Shown here in pieces: positions 43,060 to 52,608 of a DNA stretch of 64,000 nt (position 1 is the first letter of the stretch; every line of letters begins with the position of its first letter). The notes below the pieces were generated by a model. It saw only the letters and a list, made by a program, of their open reading frames with translations, did not search any database and had not been told where the DNA came from. The stretch is from Paraburkholderia sp. BL21I4N1 (GTDB lineage: Bacteria > Pseudomonadota > Gammaproteobacteria > Burkholderiales > Burkholderiaceae): positions 992,001-1,056,000 of the forward strand of contig NZ_PVEN01000001.1 of the NCBI RefSeq assembly GCF_002973525.1. Reading direction: 5' to 3'. The position numbers and the translations under genes are program-made.

Positions 43060-43498
43060 GGATCTCTCCGAAGGGCGCAGCGCTTCGAACTTCGATAGCA
43101 CCGCCGGGTGAATAGGATCGGCTGGCAATTCGTGACCACAACGCCACCGGCGAAGTTTAAATGCTCCGCGGCGATCACATTCGATGCTTCGGCGCGTTTG
43201 CTCCCGGCTGCCTGAAAACACGCTTATTGACGGGGCTTACCGACCGCTTTCGAGCGCCCATACCGCGCCTTACCGTATAGACCGGCACGACGCAACAGAA
43301 ATAATGAGTCATTCAGCGACGGATTCTCTCCGTTCGCTCCGTTCAAGAGATCTGGGCAGCACGTTTGCGCATGAATCGCACCTGACTGACGGTTTTGAAA
43401 GCGGCTTTGAAAGCCAACTTCAAGATCCGGCCACGGCGAGTCTACCCGCAGGCGTGATTGCAAACCCGCTTGCCATCCTGCGCGTCAGATTCCTTGAT
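43060..43498. other. Intergenic region upstream of an orphan response regulator, 439 bp
   Basis: The response-regulator frame stays open through this region (from 43184), with an in-frame ATG at 43304, so an N-terminal extension cannot be wholly excluded. Composition is less G/C-biased at third positions than the gene proper, and no ribosome-binding site supports the early starts. No other feature was seen. Confidence 0.4.
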
Positions 43499-44284
43499 AT
43501 GAATGCACAAATACTGGTCGTTGACGACGATGTCGAACTCGCCGAGGTGCTGACCACCCTGCTGGAACGCGCGGGCATGACGGTCTCCGTCCTGCGCGAC
43601 GTGAGCTCGCTGGCGGACAGGATCGAACAGCTATCGCCCGATCTGATCGTGCTCGATCAGATCCGCTTCGGCACCGAAGGCCTGGATGCGCTGAGCAAGC
43701 TGCGCGCGGCGGGCAACGAAGTGCCGGTGATTCTCACGGCGCGTCCCACCGACGTCGACCGCATCATCGGCCTCGAAATGGGCGCGGACGACTGCATCGG
43801 CAAACCCTTCAATCCGCGCGAACTGCTGGCGCGCGTGCGGGCCGTGCTGCGGCGTTGCAATACGTGCCTGCCGGCCGCCGCGCGAGAAGACGATCGCGCG
43901 ATCGTGTTCGGTCCGTTCACGCTGGATCTGCGCTCACGCACCCTGGAAATGGATAGCGGCGCGTTCTTTCTATCCGCGGCGGAGTTCGCGTTGCTGAAGG
44001 TGTTCGTCGAAAACCCCATGCGGACGCTGACGCGAGTGCGCCTGCTCGAATTGCTGCACGGCTCGGAAGACGAACGCACGGATCGCGGCGTCGACGTGCA
44101 GGTGTGGCGGTTGCGGCGGATTCTCGAGGCCGACCCGTCCGCGCCGAGATTTATCCAGACCGTGCGCAGTCACGGCTATGTGTTCGTGCCGGATGGCGCA
44201 CGGCATTCGCCGGTCCGCAAGACGATGACTCGCGTCTCGAACCGGCGCGCTTCGCTGGCGTTGGCGCAGCGGGACATTGCGTAG
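43499..44284 (+). CDS. Orphan OmpR-family response regulator
   Basis: A 261-residue regulator. The receiver has DDD (9-11), phospho-acceptor Asp 53 and Lys in CIGKPFNPRELLARV. The loop after Asp reads LDQIRFGTEG instead of the usual D-M/L-L-P-G-x-DG, and a Thr-Ala-Arg (LTARP) marks the switch region. The winged helix ends QTVRSHGYVFVPDG. A basic tail of about 30 residues follows the usual end. No histidine kinase is adjacent. ATG 43499 starts the conserved MNAQILVVDDD. Confidence 0.88.
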   Translation: MNAQILVVDDDVELAEVLTTLLERAGMTVSVLRDVSSLADRIEQLSPDLIVLDQIRFGTEGLDALSKLRAAGNEVPVILTARPTDVDRIIGLEMGADDCIGKPFNPRELLARVRAVLRRCNTCLPAAAREDDRAIVFGPFTLDLRSRTLEMDSGAFFLSAAEFALLKVFVENPMRTLTRVRLLELLHGSEDERTDRGVDVQVWRLRRILEADPSAPRFIQTVRSHGYVFVPDGARHSPVRKTMTRVSNRRASLALAQRDIA

Positions 44285-44296
44285 CCCGCCTCGGGC

Positions 44297-44818
44297 TCAG
44301 CTTGCGTCGCGGGACGGTGTGTCGGCCAGCAGCGCCCACCGCTCATGATCGCGCCATTCGCCGTCGATGCGCAGATAGCGCGGCGAATACCCTTCCTTCT
44401 GAAAGCCCAGTCGGCGTACCAGCGCAATCGACGCTTCATTGCCCGGTTGAATGTTGGCTTCCAGCCGATGCAGTCCCATCTCGTCAAACGCATAGCTCGC
44501 CGCCGCGCGCAGCGCTTCGGTCATCAGACCTTGGCGTGCGAAGCCCGACATGCCGTAATAGCCCAGATAAGCGCTTTGAAAAACGCCAGCGACGATCTCG
44601 TTGACGTTGATCATGCCGACAATCCCGTTCGACTTCGTTTCCCGCGCGACCAACCCGACGTTGGGTCCGGTCAGCGTGCGTGAGAACCAGCCGTCGAAGC
44701 CGGCCTGATCGGTGAAGGAGGCGACCCACGGCAAGTGGTAGTCCTGACTCGCGCGGTTGGCGGCGATCAGATCGGCGGCATCGGCGCGAGTTGCGCGGCT
44801 GAGTCGAACGGTGGTCAT
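44297..44818 (-). CDS. GNAT acetyltransferase, RimJ/RimL type
   Basis: A 173-residue enzyme. GMINVNEIVAGVFQSAYLGYYGMSGFARQGLMTEALRAAASYAFDEMGLHRLEANIQPGNEASIALVRRLGFQKEGYSPRYLRIDGEWRDHERWAL is the full RimJ/RimL (ribosomal-protein N-acetyltransferase) pattern, with the acetyl-CoA loop RQGLMTEAL and the NEASIALVRRLGF signature. Substrate may be an N-terminal amine of a protein or a small molecule. It is convergent with the orphan response regulator. Confidence 0.92.
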   Translation of the reverse strand: MTTVRLSRATRADAADLIAANRASQDYHLPWVASFTDQAGFDGWFSRTLTGPNVGLVARETKSNGIVGMINVNEIVAGVFQSAYLGYYGMSGFARQGLMTEALRAAASYAFDEMGLHRLEANIQPGNEASIALVRRLGFQKEGYSPRYLRIDGEWRDHERWALLADTPSRDAS

Positions 44819-45003
44819 GCGTCTCCAATCGGCGATAAATAGGCGCGTTTCGGCGCGCGGCGTGCAAAATGCGGAGTGCGCAAAGATAGCGGATAACGTG
44901 GCGGAAACAAAGCGCGTGCGCCGAGGACGACCTCGACCGCTCGACTATCGCGGGTGCCGGTGTGCGGTTCTGGTCGGGTTGGCGTTACGGTGACGGAAGC
45001 TCA

Positions 45004-45906
45004 ATGGAAAATCTTCTCAAGAAACTCGATCTCACTTCGCTGCGATTGTTCGTCGCGGTATGCCAGGAGCGGAACATCGCGCGGGCGGCCGAGCGCGAGT
45101 TCATTGCGCCGTCGGCGGTGAGCCGGCGCATCGCCGAAATCGAAGCGGTGATCGGCTTGCCGGTGATCCAGCGCCAATCGCGCGGTATCACGGTGACGCC
45201 GGTCGGCGAGACGGTGCTCCGCCATGCGCTGGCTATCATCGGCAACATCGAACAGATGAGCGCGGAGTTGTCGCGCTTTTCGTCGGGCGCGAAAGGCAGG
45301 GTGCGGGTGGTGGCGAATCTGTCGTCGATCGTGCAGTTTCTGCCGGAAGATGTGGCCGCCTTCGGGCGCGCGTTTCCGGAAGTGTCGATCGAACTCGAAG
45401 AGGAGAACAGCGCCGACGTGCTGCGTCTGGTCGCCGAGCATGCGGCGGACTTTGGTATCTGCAACCCGGTGGCGGGCAGCGAAGCGTTCGAGCAGGTGCC
45501 GTACCGGCAGGACCGGTTAGCGGTGCTGGTGCCGGGCGGTCATCGTCTCGCCGGCATGGCGCGCGTGGCGTTCAACGGCTTGCTCGGCGACAGCTTTGTC
45601 GGTTTGCGCAGCGAGAGCGCGCTGACGCAGATGCTCGCGCAGCAGGCGGCCGCGGAGGGCAGGCAACTCGACGTGAAGATCCGCGTGAGCAGTCTCGATG
45701 CGTTGTGCCGGATGGTGCATGCGGGGCTCGGTATCGCGATCGTGCCGGAACAGGTGGGCCTGCTTTACGTGAATGCGCTCGACGTGCGGCTGTTGTCGTT
45801 GAGCGATGCGTGGGCGGTGCGCCGGTTGATGGTGATTTTCAAGGCGCGCGAGCAGTTGAGTGCGAGCGCGGCGGCGTTGGTGGGATTTTTGGGGAGTGGC
45901 GCGTGA
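45004..45906 (+). CDS. LysR family transcriptional regulator
   Basis: A 300-residue regulator with winged HTH (about 7-65; LTSLRLFVAVCQERNIARAAEREFIAPSAVSRRIAEIEAVIGLPVIQRQSRG) and effector domain (about 95-298; GRVRVVANLSSIVQFLPEDVAAF, MVHAGLGIAIVPEQV). ATG 45004 has GGAAG upstream; the ORF frame extends to 44962 but without support. It is convergent with the heme operon, whose last gene ends 58 bp away, and no target is obvious. Confidence 0.92.
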   Translation: MENLLKKLDLTSLRLFVAVCQERNIARAAEREFIAPSAVSRRIAEIEAVIGLPVIQRQSRGITVTPVGETVLRHALAIIGNIEQMSAELSRFSSGAKGRVRVVANLSSIVQFLPEDVAAFGRAFPEVSIELEEENSADVLRLVAEHAADFGICNPVAGSEAFEQVPYRQDRLAVLVPGGHRLAGMARVAFNGLLGDSFVGLRSESALTQMLAQQAAAEGRQLDVKIRVSSLDALCRMVHAGLGIAIVPEQVGLLYVNALDVRLLSLSDAWAVRRLMVIFKAREQLSASAAALVGFLGSGA

Positions 45907-45963
45907 TTTGCGGTTAAGTCCGCAACAAGCCCGCCGTAAACCCGAAACTTCAACCCCGCAACC

Positions 45964-46794
45964 TCATGCCGGCACCGCCACCGGCGCCGACCCGTCTCCC
46001 GCATCCAGCATCCGCACCGCAAACCCAAAACATCGCTCGATCAACGCCGGCTGCATGATCTCGCGCGGCGTGCCTTGCGCGATGATGGTGCCGTCCGCCA
46101 GCAAAGCGATCGCATCGGCATAACGCGCGGCCAGATTCGGATCGTGCACGATAGCCAGCGCACCGATCCGCCAACGGCGCGTCAACGCCCTGACGGTCTC
46201 CAGCAAGCGATGCTGATGCGCCAGATCCAACGCGGCGGTCGGCTCATCGAGCAGCAGATAGCGGGTCGGTTGTTCCGACGCGTTGCCGATATCGTCTTCC
46301 TGCGGCCAGATCTGCGCCAGCACGCGGGCGAACTGCACCCTCGCCAACTCGCCGCCGGACAGCGTGGTGATCTCGCGTCCCGTGAGCGTTTCGGCGCCCG
46401 CCAGCGTCAACGCTTCGTCGACGATCCGCCGGTCGTTGCGCGACACGGCGCCGCTCGCCGCATGCGGATAGCGCCCGAGCAGCACGATTTCTTCGACGGT
46501 GAACGGAAATACCGGATTGGACGCTTGCGGCAACACCGCCCGCAACCGCGCCAAACGCTTCGACGACATGCCGTCGAGCGACTCGCCATTGAGCGTCGTC
46601 GTGCCGCTCAACTGCGGCGGACGCGTCGAGCCGCCGCCATGAAACTCGCCCGCCAGCGCTTTCAGTAGCGTGCTCTTGCCGGCCCCGTTGCAGCCGAGCA
46701 GCGTGGTCAGGCAACCGGGCTTAACCGTCAGCGAAAGATCTCGCAGAATCGGCCGGTCGCCGCGGGTGATCGAGAGGTGGCGGGTCATGAGCAT
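45964..46794 (-). CDS. hmuV: Heme ABC importer ATP-binding protein
   Basis: A 276-residue ATPase: Walker [18 protein letters not shown]-loop [10 protein letters not shown], signature [19 protein letters not shown], Walker [18 protein letters not shown] and the switch His in [14 protein letters not shown]. The extended loop [13 protein letters not shown] is usual for HmuV. It energises heme transport through HmuU. It is the last gene of hmuRSTUV, 31 bp after hmuU, with GGAGCG before ATG 46794; the ATG two codons later is the alternative start. Confidence 0.93.
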   Translation of the reverse strand: MLMTRHLSITRGDRPILRDLSLTVKPGCLTTLLGCNGAGKSTLLKALAGEFHGGGSTRPPQLSGTTTLNGESLDGMSSKRLARLRAVLPQASNPVFPFTVEEIVLLGRYPHAASGAVSRNDRRIVDEALTLAGAETLTGREITTLSGGELARVQFARVLAQIWPQEDDIGNASEQPTRYLLLDEPTAALDLAHQHRLLETVRALTRRWRIGALAIVHDPNLAARYADAIALLADGTIIAQGTPREIMQPALIERCFGFAVRMLDAGDGSAPVAVPA

Positions 46795-46825
46795 CGGATA
46801 CGCTCCGTCAGGAAGTCTGGATCGC

Positions 46826-47959
46826 TCACAGACCGAGTTGACTGCGGCTGCGCCACAGCAACGCGAGGAAGAAGGGCGCACCGATCAGTGCGGTCAGAAT
46901 GCCGAGCGGCACTTCGGCCGGCGCGGCAACGGTGCGTGCCGCGAGATCGGCGAGCACGGTCAGCGTGGCGCCGAGCAGCATCGCGCCGGGCATCACCACG
47001 CGTTGATCGGGACCGCAGGCGAGCCGCACGCAATGCGGCGCGACCAGCCCGATAAAGCCGATCACGCCGGTACACGACACCAGCGCGCCGACACCCAGCG
47101 CCGACGCTACCAGCACCGTACGTTTGACCGCCTGGGCCGGCACGCCGAGATGCTGCGCCTCGGTCTCGCCGAGTTGCAGCGCGTTGAGCGCGTGGCTGTT
47201 GCGCGCGATCACCAGCGCCCCGGCCACGACGAAGGGCGCGACCGCGCCGAGCACCGGCCACTGCGCACTGCCGAGACTGCCGAGACTCCAGAAGGTCAGC
47301 GAACGCAATTGCGCGTCGTCGGCGAGATAGGTGAGCAGGCCGATCGCGGCGCCGGCCAGCGCATTGATCGCGATGCCGGCGAGCAGCAGCAGCGGCAGCG
47401 CGAGCCGGCCGCGCGCGGCGGCGAGCCGGTAGACGAGCGCCGCCACGGTCAGCGCGCCGAGAAATGCGGCGGCCGGCAGCCAGACGAGGCTGAGTGCGCC
47501 GATCATCGGGCCGAGCACGATCAGTGTGGAAGCACCCAACGCCGCGCCGCTCGAAATCCCGATCAGCCCTGGGTCGGCGAGCGGATTGCGAAACAGCGCC
47601 TGCAGCGCGCTGCCGGCCGAGCCGAAGCCCGCACCGACCAGCAGCGCCAGCACGACGCGGGGCAAACGGATTTGCAGCAGGACCGCGCGCGCCTGTTGAA
47701 GCGCCGGATCGTTGGCCAACTCGGCGGGTTGGGCGAGCAACGCGGACCACACTAGCGTGGGGCCGATGCGATACGCGCCGATGCAGATCGCGGCGAGCGT
47801 CGCGAGGCCGAGCGCGATAGCCAGCGCGCCTAGCAGCAGACGAGCGGTGCGCCGGCGACGTTCCGCCAGCGTGGCCGACTTCGGCTGATGGCGGCCTGCC
47901 GGCGCGGGCCCTGGCCCTCGCCCTTGCCCTGGCGTGGACGCCACGAGGTCCGATTCCAT
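46826..47959 (-). CDS. hmuU: Heme ABC importer permease
   Basis: A 377-residue FecCD/BtuC-type permease with about ten helices. [59 protein letters not shown] and [34 protein letters not shown] are strongly conserved in this family. The N-terminal 35 residues are Gly/Pro/Arg-rich and cytoplasmic. The ATG at 47959 overlaps the last base of the hmuT stop (TGATG), so the genes are coupled. Confidence 0.94.
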   Translation of the reverse strand: MESDLVASTPGQGRGPGPAPAGRHQPKSATLAERRRRTARLLLGALAIALGLATLAAICIGAYRIGPTLVWSALLAQPAELANDPALQQARAVLLQIRLPRVVLALLVGAGFGSAGSALQALFRNPLADPGLIGISSGAALGASTLIVLGPMIGALSLVWLPAAAFLGALTVAALVYRLAAARGRLALPLLLLAGIAINALAGAAIGLLTYLADDAQLRSLTFWSLGSLGSAQWPVLGAVAPFVVAGALVIARNSHALNALQLGETEAQHLGVPAQAVKRTVLVASALGVGALVSCTGVIGFIGLVAPHCVRLACGPDQRVVMPGAMLLGATLTVLADLAARTVAAPAEVPLGILTALIGAPFFLALLWRSRSQLGL

Positions 47960-48867
47960 CACGCCTCCTGCAGCTTCTGGTTCAGCATGGTCACCGCATC
48001 GGGCAGGCGCGGGCCGAAGCCGAGCAGGAACAAGGCGTCGAGCGCGACGACGCGCCTGTTTTGTCCCGCGGGCGTCGCCGCGAAGCCGGGGCTCGCCAGC
48101 ATGGCCGCTGCGCCGCCGACCGCGCTCAGGCCTTCGTCGGTGGTCAGGATCAGATCGGGCGCGGCGCTCACCAGCGCTTCGGCCGACAGCGGCCGGTAGC
48201 CATTGAAGCCCTGCATCGCGTTGCGCGCGCCGGCATAGGCGAGCATCGCGTCGGCGGCGGTGTGCTGGCCGGCGACCATCGCGCTGTTGCCCGTGTGATT
48301 CAGCACGAACAGCACGCGCGGCGATTGCGGGCGGCGCGCGAGCGACGAGGCCGCGACGGCCTCGCGCGCGCGCTGCCATTCGCCGTCGAAGCGCGTCAGC
48401 AGCGCGTCGCCCTGCGGCGTTGCGTCGAGCGCTCTGGCGATGCCGGTGATCTTGTCGCGCACGCTGTCCACGTTGTGCTGTTCAGCGAACGAGACGACCG
48501 ACACGCCCGCCTGTTTGACCTGCGCGAGCACGTTGGTCGGCCCCGCTTCCGCCGACGCGAGGATCAGGTCGGGCCGCAACGACAGCAAACCTTCCGCCGA
48601 CAATGCACGCTGATAGCCGACCTTCGGCAACGCGCGCGCGGCAGCCGGATAGCTGCAGGTCGTGTCCGCGCCGACCAGCACGCTGGCGGCGCTAGTGGCA
48701 TTGCCCTGAGCGCCGAGCGCGTAAATGATTTCGGCGAGCGCGCCGCCGACCACGATCACGCGCCGCGGCGGCTGCGCGAACGCACGCGGCGCCAACGCGC
48801 CGAGCAACAGCGCGCCGCTGCCGAGCATCAGGCGACGTCGCCGCCCATTCAGGCGGACGGCGTTCAC
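47959..48867 (-). CDS. hmuT: Periplasmic heme-binding protein
   Basis: A 302-residue solute-binding protein of the HmuT/cobalamin-type class. The signal sequence RRRRLMLGSGALLLGALAPRAFA is basic and partly Tat-like. PRRVIVVGGALAEIIYALG, the Tyr-containing loop DTTCSYPAAARALPKVGYQRALSAEGLLSLRPDLI and FNGYRPLSAEALVSAAPDLIL match heme-binding proteins, in which Tyr ligates heme. The start is GTG 48867, overlapping the hmuS stop by four bases (GTGA); the ORF frame to 48918 lies inside hmuS. Confidence 0.93.
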   Translation of the reverse strand: MNAVRLNGRRRRLMLGSGALLLGALAPRAFAQPPRRVIVVGGALAEIIYALGAQGNATSAASVLVGADTTCSYPAAARALPKVGYQRALSAEGLLSLRPDLILASAEAGPTNVLAQVKQAGVSVVSFAEQHNVDSVRDKITGIARALDATPQGDALLTRFDGEWQRAREAVAASSLARRPQSPRVLFVLNHTGNSAMVAGQHTAADAMLAYAGARNAMQGFNGYRPLSAEALVSAAPDLILTTDEGLSAVGGAAAMLASPGFAATPAGQNRRVVALDALFLLGFGPRLPDAVTMLNQKLQEA

Positions 48868-49940
48868 GCTGCCGCCCCGTCTTCGAGACGCGCGATACCG
48901 TCGATCAGTTCGCGCCAACCCGCGAGTTCCGGCTGACCCGGTTTACGCGCGCCGAACAGCATCGCGATGTTCTCGCCATTCGCGTCGAACAGTTCGAGCG
49001 ACGTGACGATGCCGTCGCTGGTCGGCTTGCGCACTACCCACGCGCTGGCGATCAGATCGCCGCGCAGATGCAGATTGAAGCCCGGATCGAGCACGTTGAC
49101 CCATGGGCCCATCATGCGAATATTGCTGACCGGTCCGGTGTGAATCTGGATCATGCCGCGATTGCCGACGAACACCATGATCGGCAGCGTGCTCTGCGCG
49201 GCGCGTTCGAGCAGGCCTTGCAGCGCGTCGTTGGCGACCGAGTACGCGTAGCGGCGCTCGGCGAGCCGCAATGCCTGGGTGCGCGCGAGGCCGAACTTGC
49301 GCAGCATGCCGAAGAACTGGTGCGTGTCCGTCATCGCGTCCCACGCGCCGTGAAACGCGGCCACGTCGATATCGCTGTCCAGATTCAACGCGGGCGGCGC
49401 GGACGCTTCTTCCGTTGCGAGGCCCGGCACCTGGTCGCGCATTTGCCAGCGGTCGACGAAGGCGTCGAACGCTTCGTGATTGCTGTGCTCGCGCAGGAAG
49501 ATCTTGTGGACCGCGTGACCTTGTTTGTCGAAGAATTGCAGGCTTTTTTGCAGGCCCTGCGCGGTGCTTTCGCGCACCGCGAAACCCGACGCCCACGCGT
49601 GATAGAACACCCGCAGATCGATCGCGCTGCCGAGCACGAGGCCCACGGTGCCGTCGTGACTCATGTCTTCGAAGACGCCGTCTTTCTCGTGCACGGCGGC
49701 CTCGTTGCGCGTGAGCGCCATCACGGCGCCCAGCTGCGGCATCTGTTCATATAGCTCGACGAAGTTCGGCTCGAGCCGCACCACGTGTTCGCCGACGAAC
49801 GCGGCGAGCGCTTCGCCTTCGCTAATGCCGAGCGCGTGTGCGGCTTCGCGGTTGCGCAGTTTCTGCGCGGCCTTCACGGTTTTAAAATCGTGACGCAGCT
49901 GAGTCAGTGCAGCTGCATCGTGACGGGCGGAATTCAGCAT
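48864..49940 (-). CDS. hmuS: Heme-degrading/heme chaperone protein
   Basis: A 358-residue cytoplasmic protein of the HemS/ChuS/PhuS family made of two repeated halves (about 30-180 and 215-345). Motifs: AAHALGISEGEALAAFVG, MALTRNEAAVHEKDGVFEDM, and VFVGNRGMIQIHTGPVSNIRMMGPWVNVLDPGFNLHLR, which contains the heme-ligating His. It receives imported heme and passes it on or cleaves it. It is followed by hmuT with a four-base overlap and preceded by the receptor gene 64 bp away. Confidence 0.94.
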   Translation of the reverse strand: MLNSARHDAAALTQLRHDFKTVKAAQKLRNREAAHALGISEGEALAAFVGEHVVRLEPNFVELYEQMPQLGAVMALTRNEAAVHEKDGVFEDMSHDGTVGLVLGSAIDLRVFYHAWASGFAVRESTAQGLQKSLQFFDKQGHAVHKIFLREHSNHEAFDAFVDRWQMRDQVPGLATEEASAPPALNLDSDIDVAAFHGAWDAMTDTHQFFGMLRKFGLARTQALRLAERRYAYSVANDALQGLLERAAQSTLPIMVFVGNRGMIQIHTGPVSNIRMMGPWVNVLDPGFNLHLRGDLIASAWVVRKPTSDGIVTSLELFDANGENIAMLFGARKPGQPELAGWRELIDGIARLEDGAAA

Positions 49941-50004
49941 GATAAGTGCCTCGCAATGCCGTTTAGCGGGTTGAAAGAGGGGAGCGCGGCGTGCGCGTGC
50001 CGCA

Positions 50005-52305
50005 TCAGAAGTCGACCTTCATGCTGACCGACACGTTGCGGCCGGGCGCCGTATAAGCGTCCTTGACCGGCGACGTCTCCGCAATGCCGCGCACGTCCGA
50101 CCAGTTCCAGTACTTGCGGTCGAACAGGTTGTACACGCCGAGATACGCGATGACGTGTTTGTTGAAGCGATAGCCGCCGCGCAGATCGACCACGAAACTC
50201 GAGCCCGGCGCGAAGCAGGTTTGCGCCGCGCAGCTCTTCGGCGTGATGTCGCTCGATTTCTTCGCGGCCTGGAACAGCAGATCGCTTTGCACGAACCAGC
50301 GCTCGCTCGGTTCATAGCGCAGGCCGAACACGGCCGAGAACGGGTTGATGGTGTCGAGCGGCTGATTCGCGTTGTTGCCGCCCTCCACGCTGCCCTTGGT
50401 GAACGCCATCGCGGTCTTGACCGTGAAGCCGTACGGCAGCGCCCATTCCGCGCGTCCTTCGAGGCCGTGAATCGAGGCCCGTGAATAGTTGACGTACTGG
50501 AACACCAGCGGATCGTTCGGGCGGCCGCTGCCGCTCACGGTCTGTTGCGCGATGAAGTCGCGATAGCGGCCGGCGAAGATCGCCGCGCTATAGCGCAGCG
50601 GGCCGAGACCGGTGCCGAGCTTGCCGCGCAAACCGGCTTCGATGGTGTCGCTGGTTTCCGGCTTGAGGTTCGGATTGCCGATCGACGTGTAGCCATACAG
50701 CGGATTCGCGAAGCTGTTGTTCACCTGATCCGGCGACGGGGCGCGGAAGCCGTGCGCGTATTGCGCGTACGGAATCAGCGCGGGCGACACTTCGTACAGC
50801 ACCGCGAGGCGCGGCGACAACGCGTTGTCGCTCGACGAAACCGGTTTGCCCAGATATTGCGGGTCGCCGGTTTTCGCGTTTAGTGCGTAGGTGTCGAAAC
50901 GCAAACCCGGCGTAACGGTCAAGCCGCCGTAGCTGATCTGATCCTGAATAAACGCGCCGAGCAGACGGTAGTCGGTATCCGGGAACGGCTTGTTCGGGAA
51001 CGCCGCTTCGCCGACGCCCGGCACGGTGCCGTCGCGTAGCGCCGTCACGCGGTCGAGGCTGCCGTCGCCGCCATACAGCAGCTTGTGCGAGAGGATGCCC
51101 GTGCGGAAGTTGCTTTCCGCGAACGCGGAACCGCCGAACACCCGCTCGCCGTAATGGCTCAACCGCGTGCGTGAAGCCGACGAGCCGCGCTTCTCATACG
51201 AGTTCTGATCCTGCCAGGCGTCCTGGTAGTACACCTGAACGTGCGCAGTCTGGAAAAACGGTGCGGCCTCGTTATTGAAGTCGTAGTCGAGACTGTAGCG
51301 GTTGCGTTCGAGCTTGTCGTTGCCGGTCAGCGCGAGCGTGGTGGGCGGGTTGATCGCCGACAGCACGTTCGTGTCGATCCGTTCGCGGACGGTTTCGGCG
51401 GTGAATTTGAAGGTGTCGTGCGCGGTCGGTTTGACGACCAGCTTGCCGAGCAATGTTTCGGAATACGTGTCCTGCGGATTCGCCGTGGTGCGCAGCGTCG
51501 TCGCCGAATTGTTCGAGCCTTTGTTGTCCACTTCGTGGCCGCGCCGGCCGTCGGCGATCAGCATGCCCTGAATCATGTCGTTGCCGCCGGCCGCCTGCAC
51601 CGTCGCGCCGAAACTGCGGTCGGCTGATTCGTAGCTCGGACGTACCGAGAAATAGGTCGGCTTGTTGTAGATGTCGAGCAGATCCTGCGGGTCTTTGGTC
51701 AGGAAGTTCACCGCGCCGGTCAGGCCGTCGCTGCCATACAGCGCCGAAGCCGGGCCGCGCAGAATTTCAATGCGCTTGAGCGTGCCGAGATCCGCGTAGT
51801 CGCCGCGGCCCGATTCGAGCGGACCGAACGTGAACGAATAGGGCAGGCGGATGCCGTCTTCCATCATCAGAATGCGGTTGCCTTCGAGGCCGCGAATGTT
51901 GATGCTCGAATCGTTGTCGCGACCGCCGCCCAAAGCCGCCGAGCCGGGCCGGTAAGGCGCGCGGCGCACCGTGACGCCGGGCTCGTAGCGCAGCGCGTCC
52001 TTGATGTTTTCGGCTTGCTGTTCTTCCAGGTCCTGGTCGGTGATCACCGAGACGGACGCCGCCGTGCGGCTTTGCGCGGACGCGGTGCGTGTGGCGGTGA
52101 CGGTCACCGGATCGAGCAGTCGGTTCGACGCTAATTGTGCCGCCGATGCGGCTTGCGACGCCTGGGCGACCTGTTGCGCGGTAGCGTTCTGAGGCGATGT
52201 GTTATCTGCCGCGTGTGCCGACTGCGCGGCCCAAAGTCCGACTACGCCAAATACGCCGGACAGCATGGTGCACAGCGGACGTCGCGCTGTATTGAGGTGA
52301 TGCAC
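50005..52305 (-). CDS. hmuR: TonB-dependent heme/hemoglobin receptor
   Basis: A 766-residue outer-membrane receptor. After a signal peptide (about 14-33, ending SAHA) and an Ala/Gln-rich stretch come the TonB box region (PVTVTATR), the plug (RIEILRGPASALYGSDGLTGAVNFLTKDP) and a barrel with the FRAP motif (GFRAPSPDQ) and NPNL motif (GNPNLKPETS) that define heme receptors. It ends NVSVSMKVDF. The start is GTG 52305 with GGGAGA upstream. First gene of the hmuRSTUV operon; a strong Fur box precedes it. Confidence 0.93.
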   Translation of the reverse strand: MHHLNTARRPLCTMLSGVFGVVGLWAAQSAHAADNTSPQNATAQQVAQASQAASAAQLASNRLLDPVTVTATRTASAQSRTAASVSVITDQDLEEQQAENIKDALRYEPGVTVRRAPYRPGSAALGGGRDNDSSINIRGLEGNRILMMEDGIRLPYSFTFGPLESGRGDYADLGTLKRIEILRGPASALYGSDGLTGAVNFLTKDPQDLLDIYNKPTYFSVRPSYESADRSFGATVQAAGGNDMIQGMLIADGRRGHEVDNKGSNNSATTLRTTANPQDTYSETLLGKLVVKPTAHDTFKFTAETVRERIDTNVLSAINPPTTLALTGNDKLERNRYSLDYDFNNEAAPFFQTAHVQVYYQDAWQDQNSYEKRGSSASRTRLSHYGERVFGGSAFAESNFRTGILSHKLLYGGDGSLDRVTALRDGTVPGVGEAAFPNKPFPDTDYRLLGAFIQDQISYGGLTVTPGLRFDTYALNAKTGDPQYLGKPVSSSDNALSPRLAVLYEVSPALIPYAQYAHGFRAPSPDQVNNSFANPLYGYTSIGNPNLKPETSDTIEAGLRGKLGTGLGPLRYSAAIFAGRYRDFIAQQTVSGSGRPNDPLVFQYVNYSRASIHGLEGRAEWALPYGFTVKTAMAFTKGSVEGGNNANQPLDTINPFSAVFGLRYEPSERWFVQSDLLFQAAKKSSDITPKSCAAQTCFAPGSSFVVDLRGGYRFNKHVIAYLGVYNLFDRKYWNWSDVRGIAETSPVKDAYTAPGRNVSVSMKVDF

Positions 52306-52608
52306 GTGTGGTTCTCCCGATCAAACGAGCCCGTGAGCTGGCTGGGTGACGAGAGGCACCTGGCTGGCAGTTCGCATTAAATGCGGACCGTGTATGTGAA
52401 TTGGATGGATAAAGTTGACTAAAGCCTTACAAATCTATTGTAAATGAGAATTATTGTCAACTGGCCATGCGGAATAATTTGCTGCCTCTGGCGATGCATG
52501 ACCTCGGGTGAGGATGCGCAAACCTCATGAAACGAGAGGTCTGCGTTGCTGCAACGGCACTTCGGCAGTGCGTCCACGCGCCGTATAGTGAGCAGAAGGA
52601 GAATGCTG
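52306..52608. other. Divergent promoter region, hmuR and aconitase-family gene, 303 bp
   Basis: It holds the Fur box at 52445-52459 and the A/T-rich hmuR promoter. AGAAGGAGA at 52594-52602 is the ribosome-binding site of the plus-strand gene. No coding sequence is supported. Confidence 0.5.
52445..52459. promoter_or_regulatory. Fur box of the hmu operon
   Basis: TGAGAAT-T-ATTGTCA matches 12 of 14 defined positions of the 7-1-7 Fur motif TGATAAT-N-ATTATCA, within a longer A/T-rich strip 140 bp before the hmuR start. Iron repression of heme import is expected. Confidence 0.8.

Noticed and set aside
43184..43498. 105-codon N-terminal extension of the orphan response regulator
   Set aside because: Receiver domains begin directly at MNAQILVVDDD; no ribosome-binding site supports 43184 or 43304.
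46670..47755. 361-codon plus-strand ORF opposite hmuU/hmuV
   Set aside because: Arg/Gln/His-rich antisense frame without motifs; hmuU and hmuV are certain.
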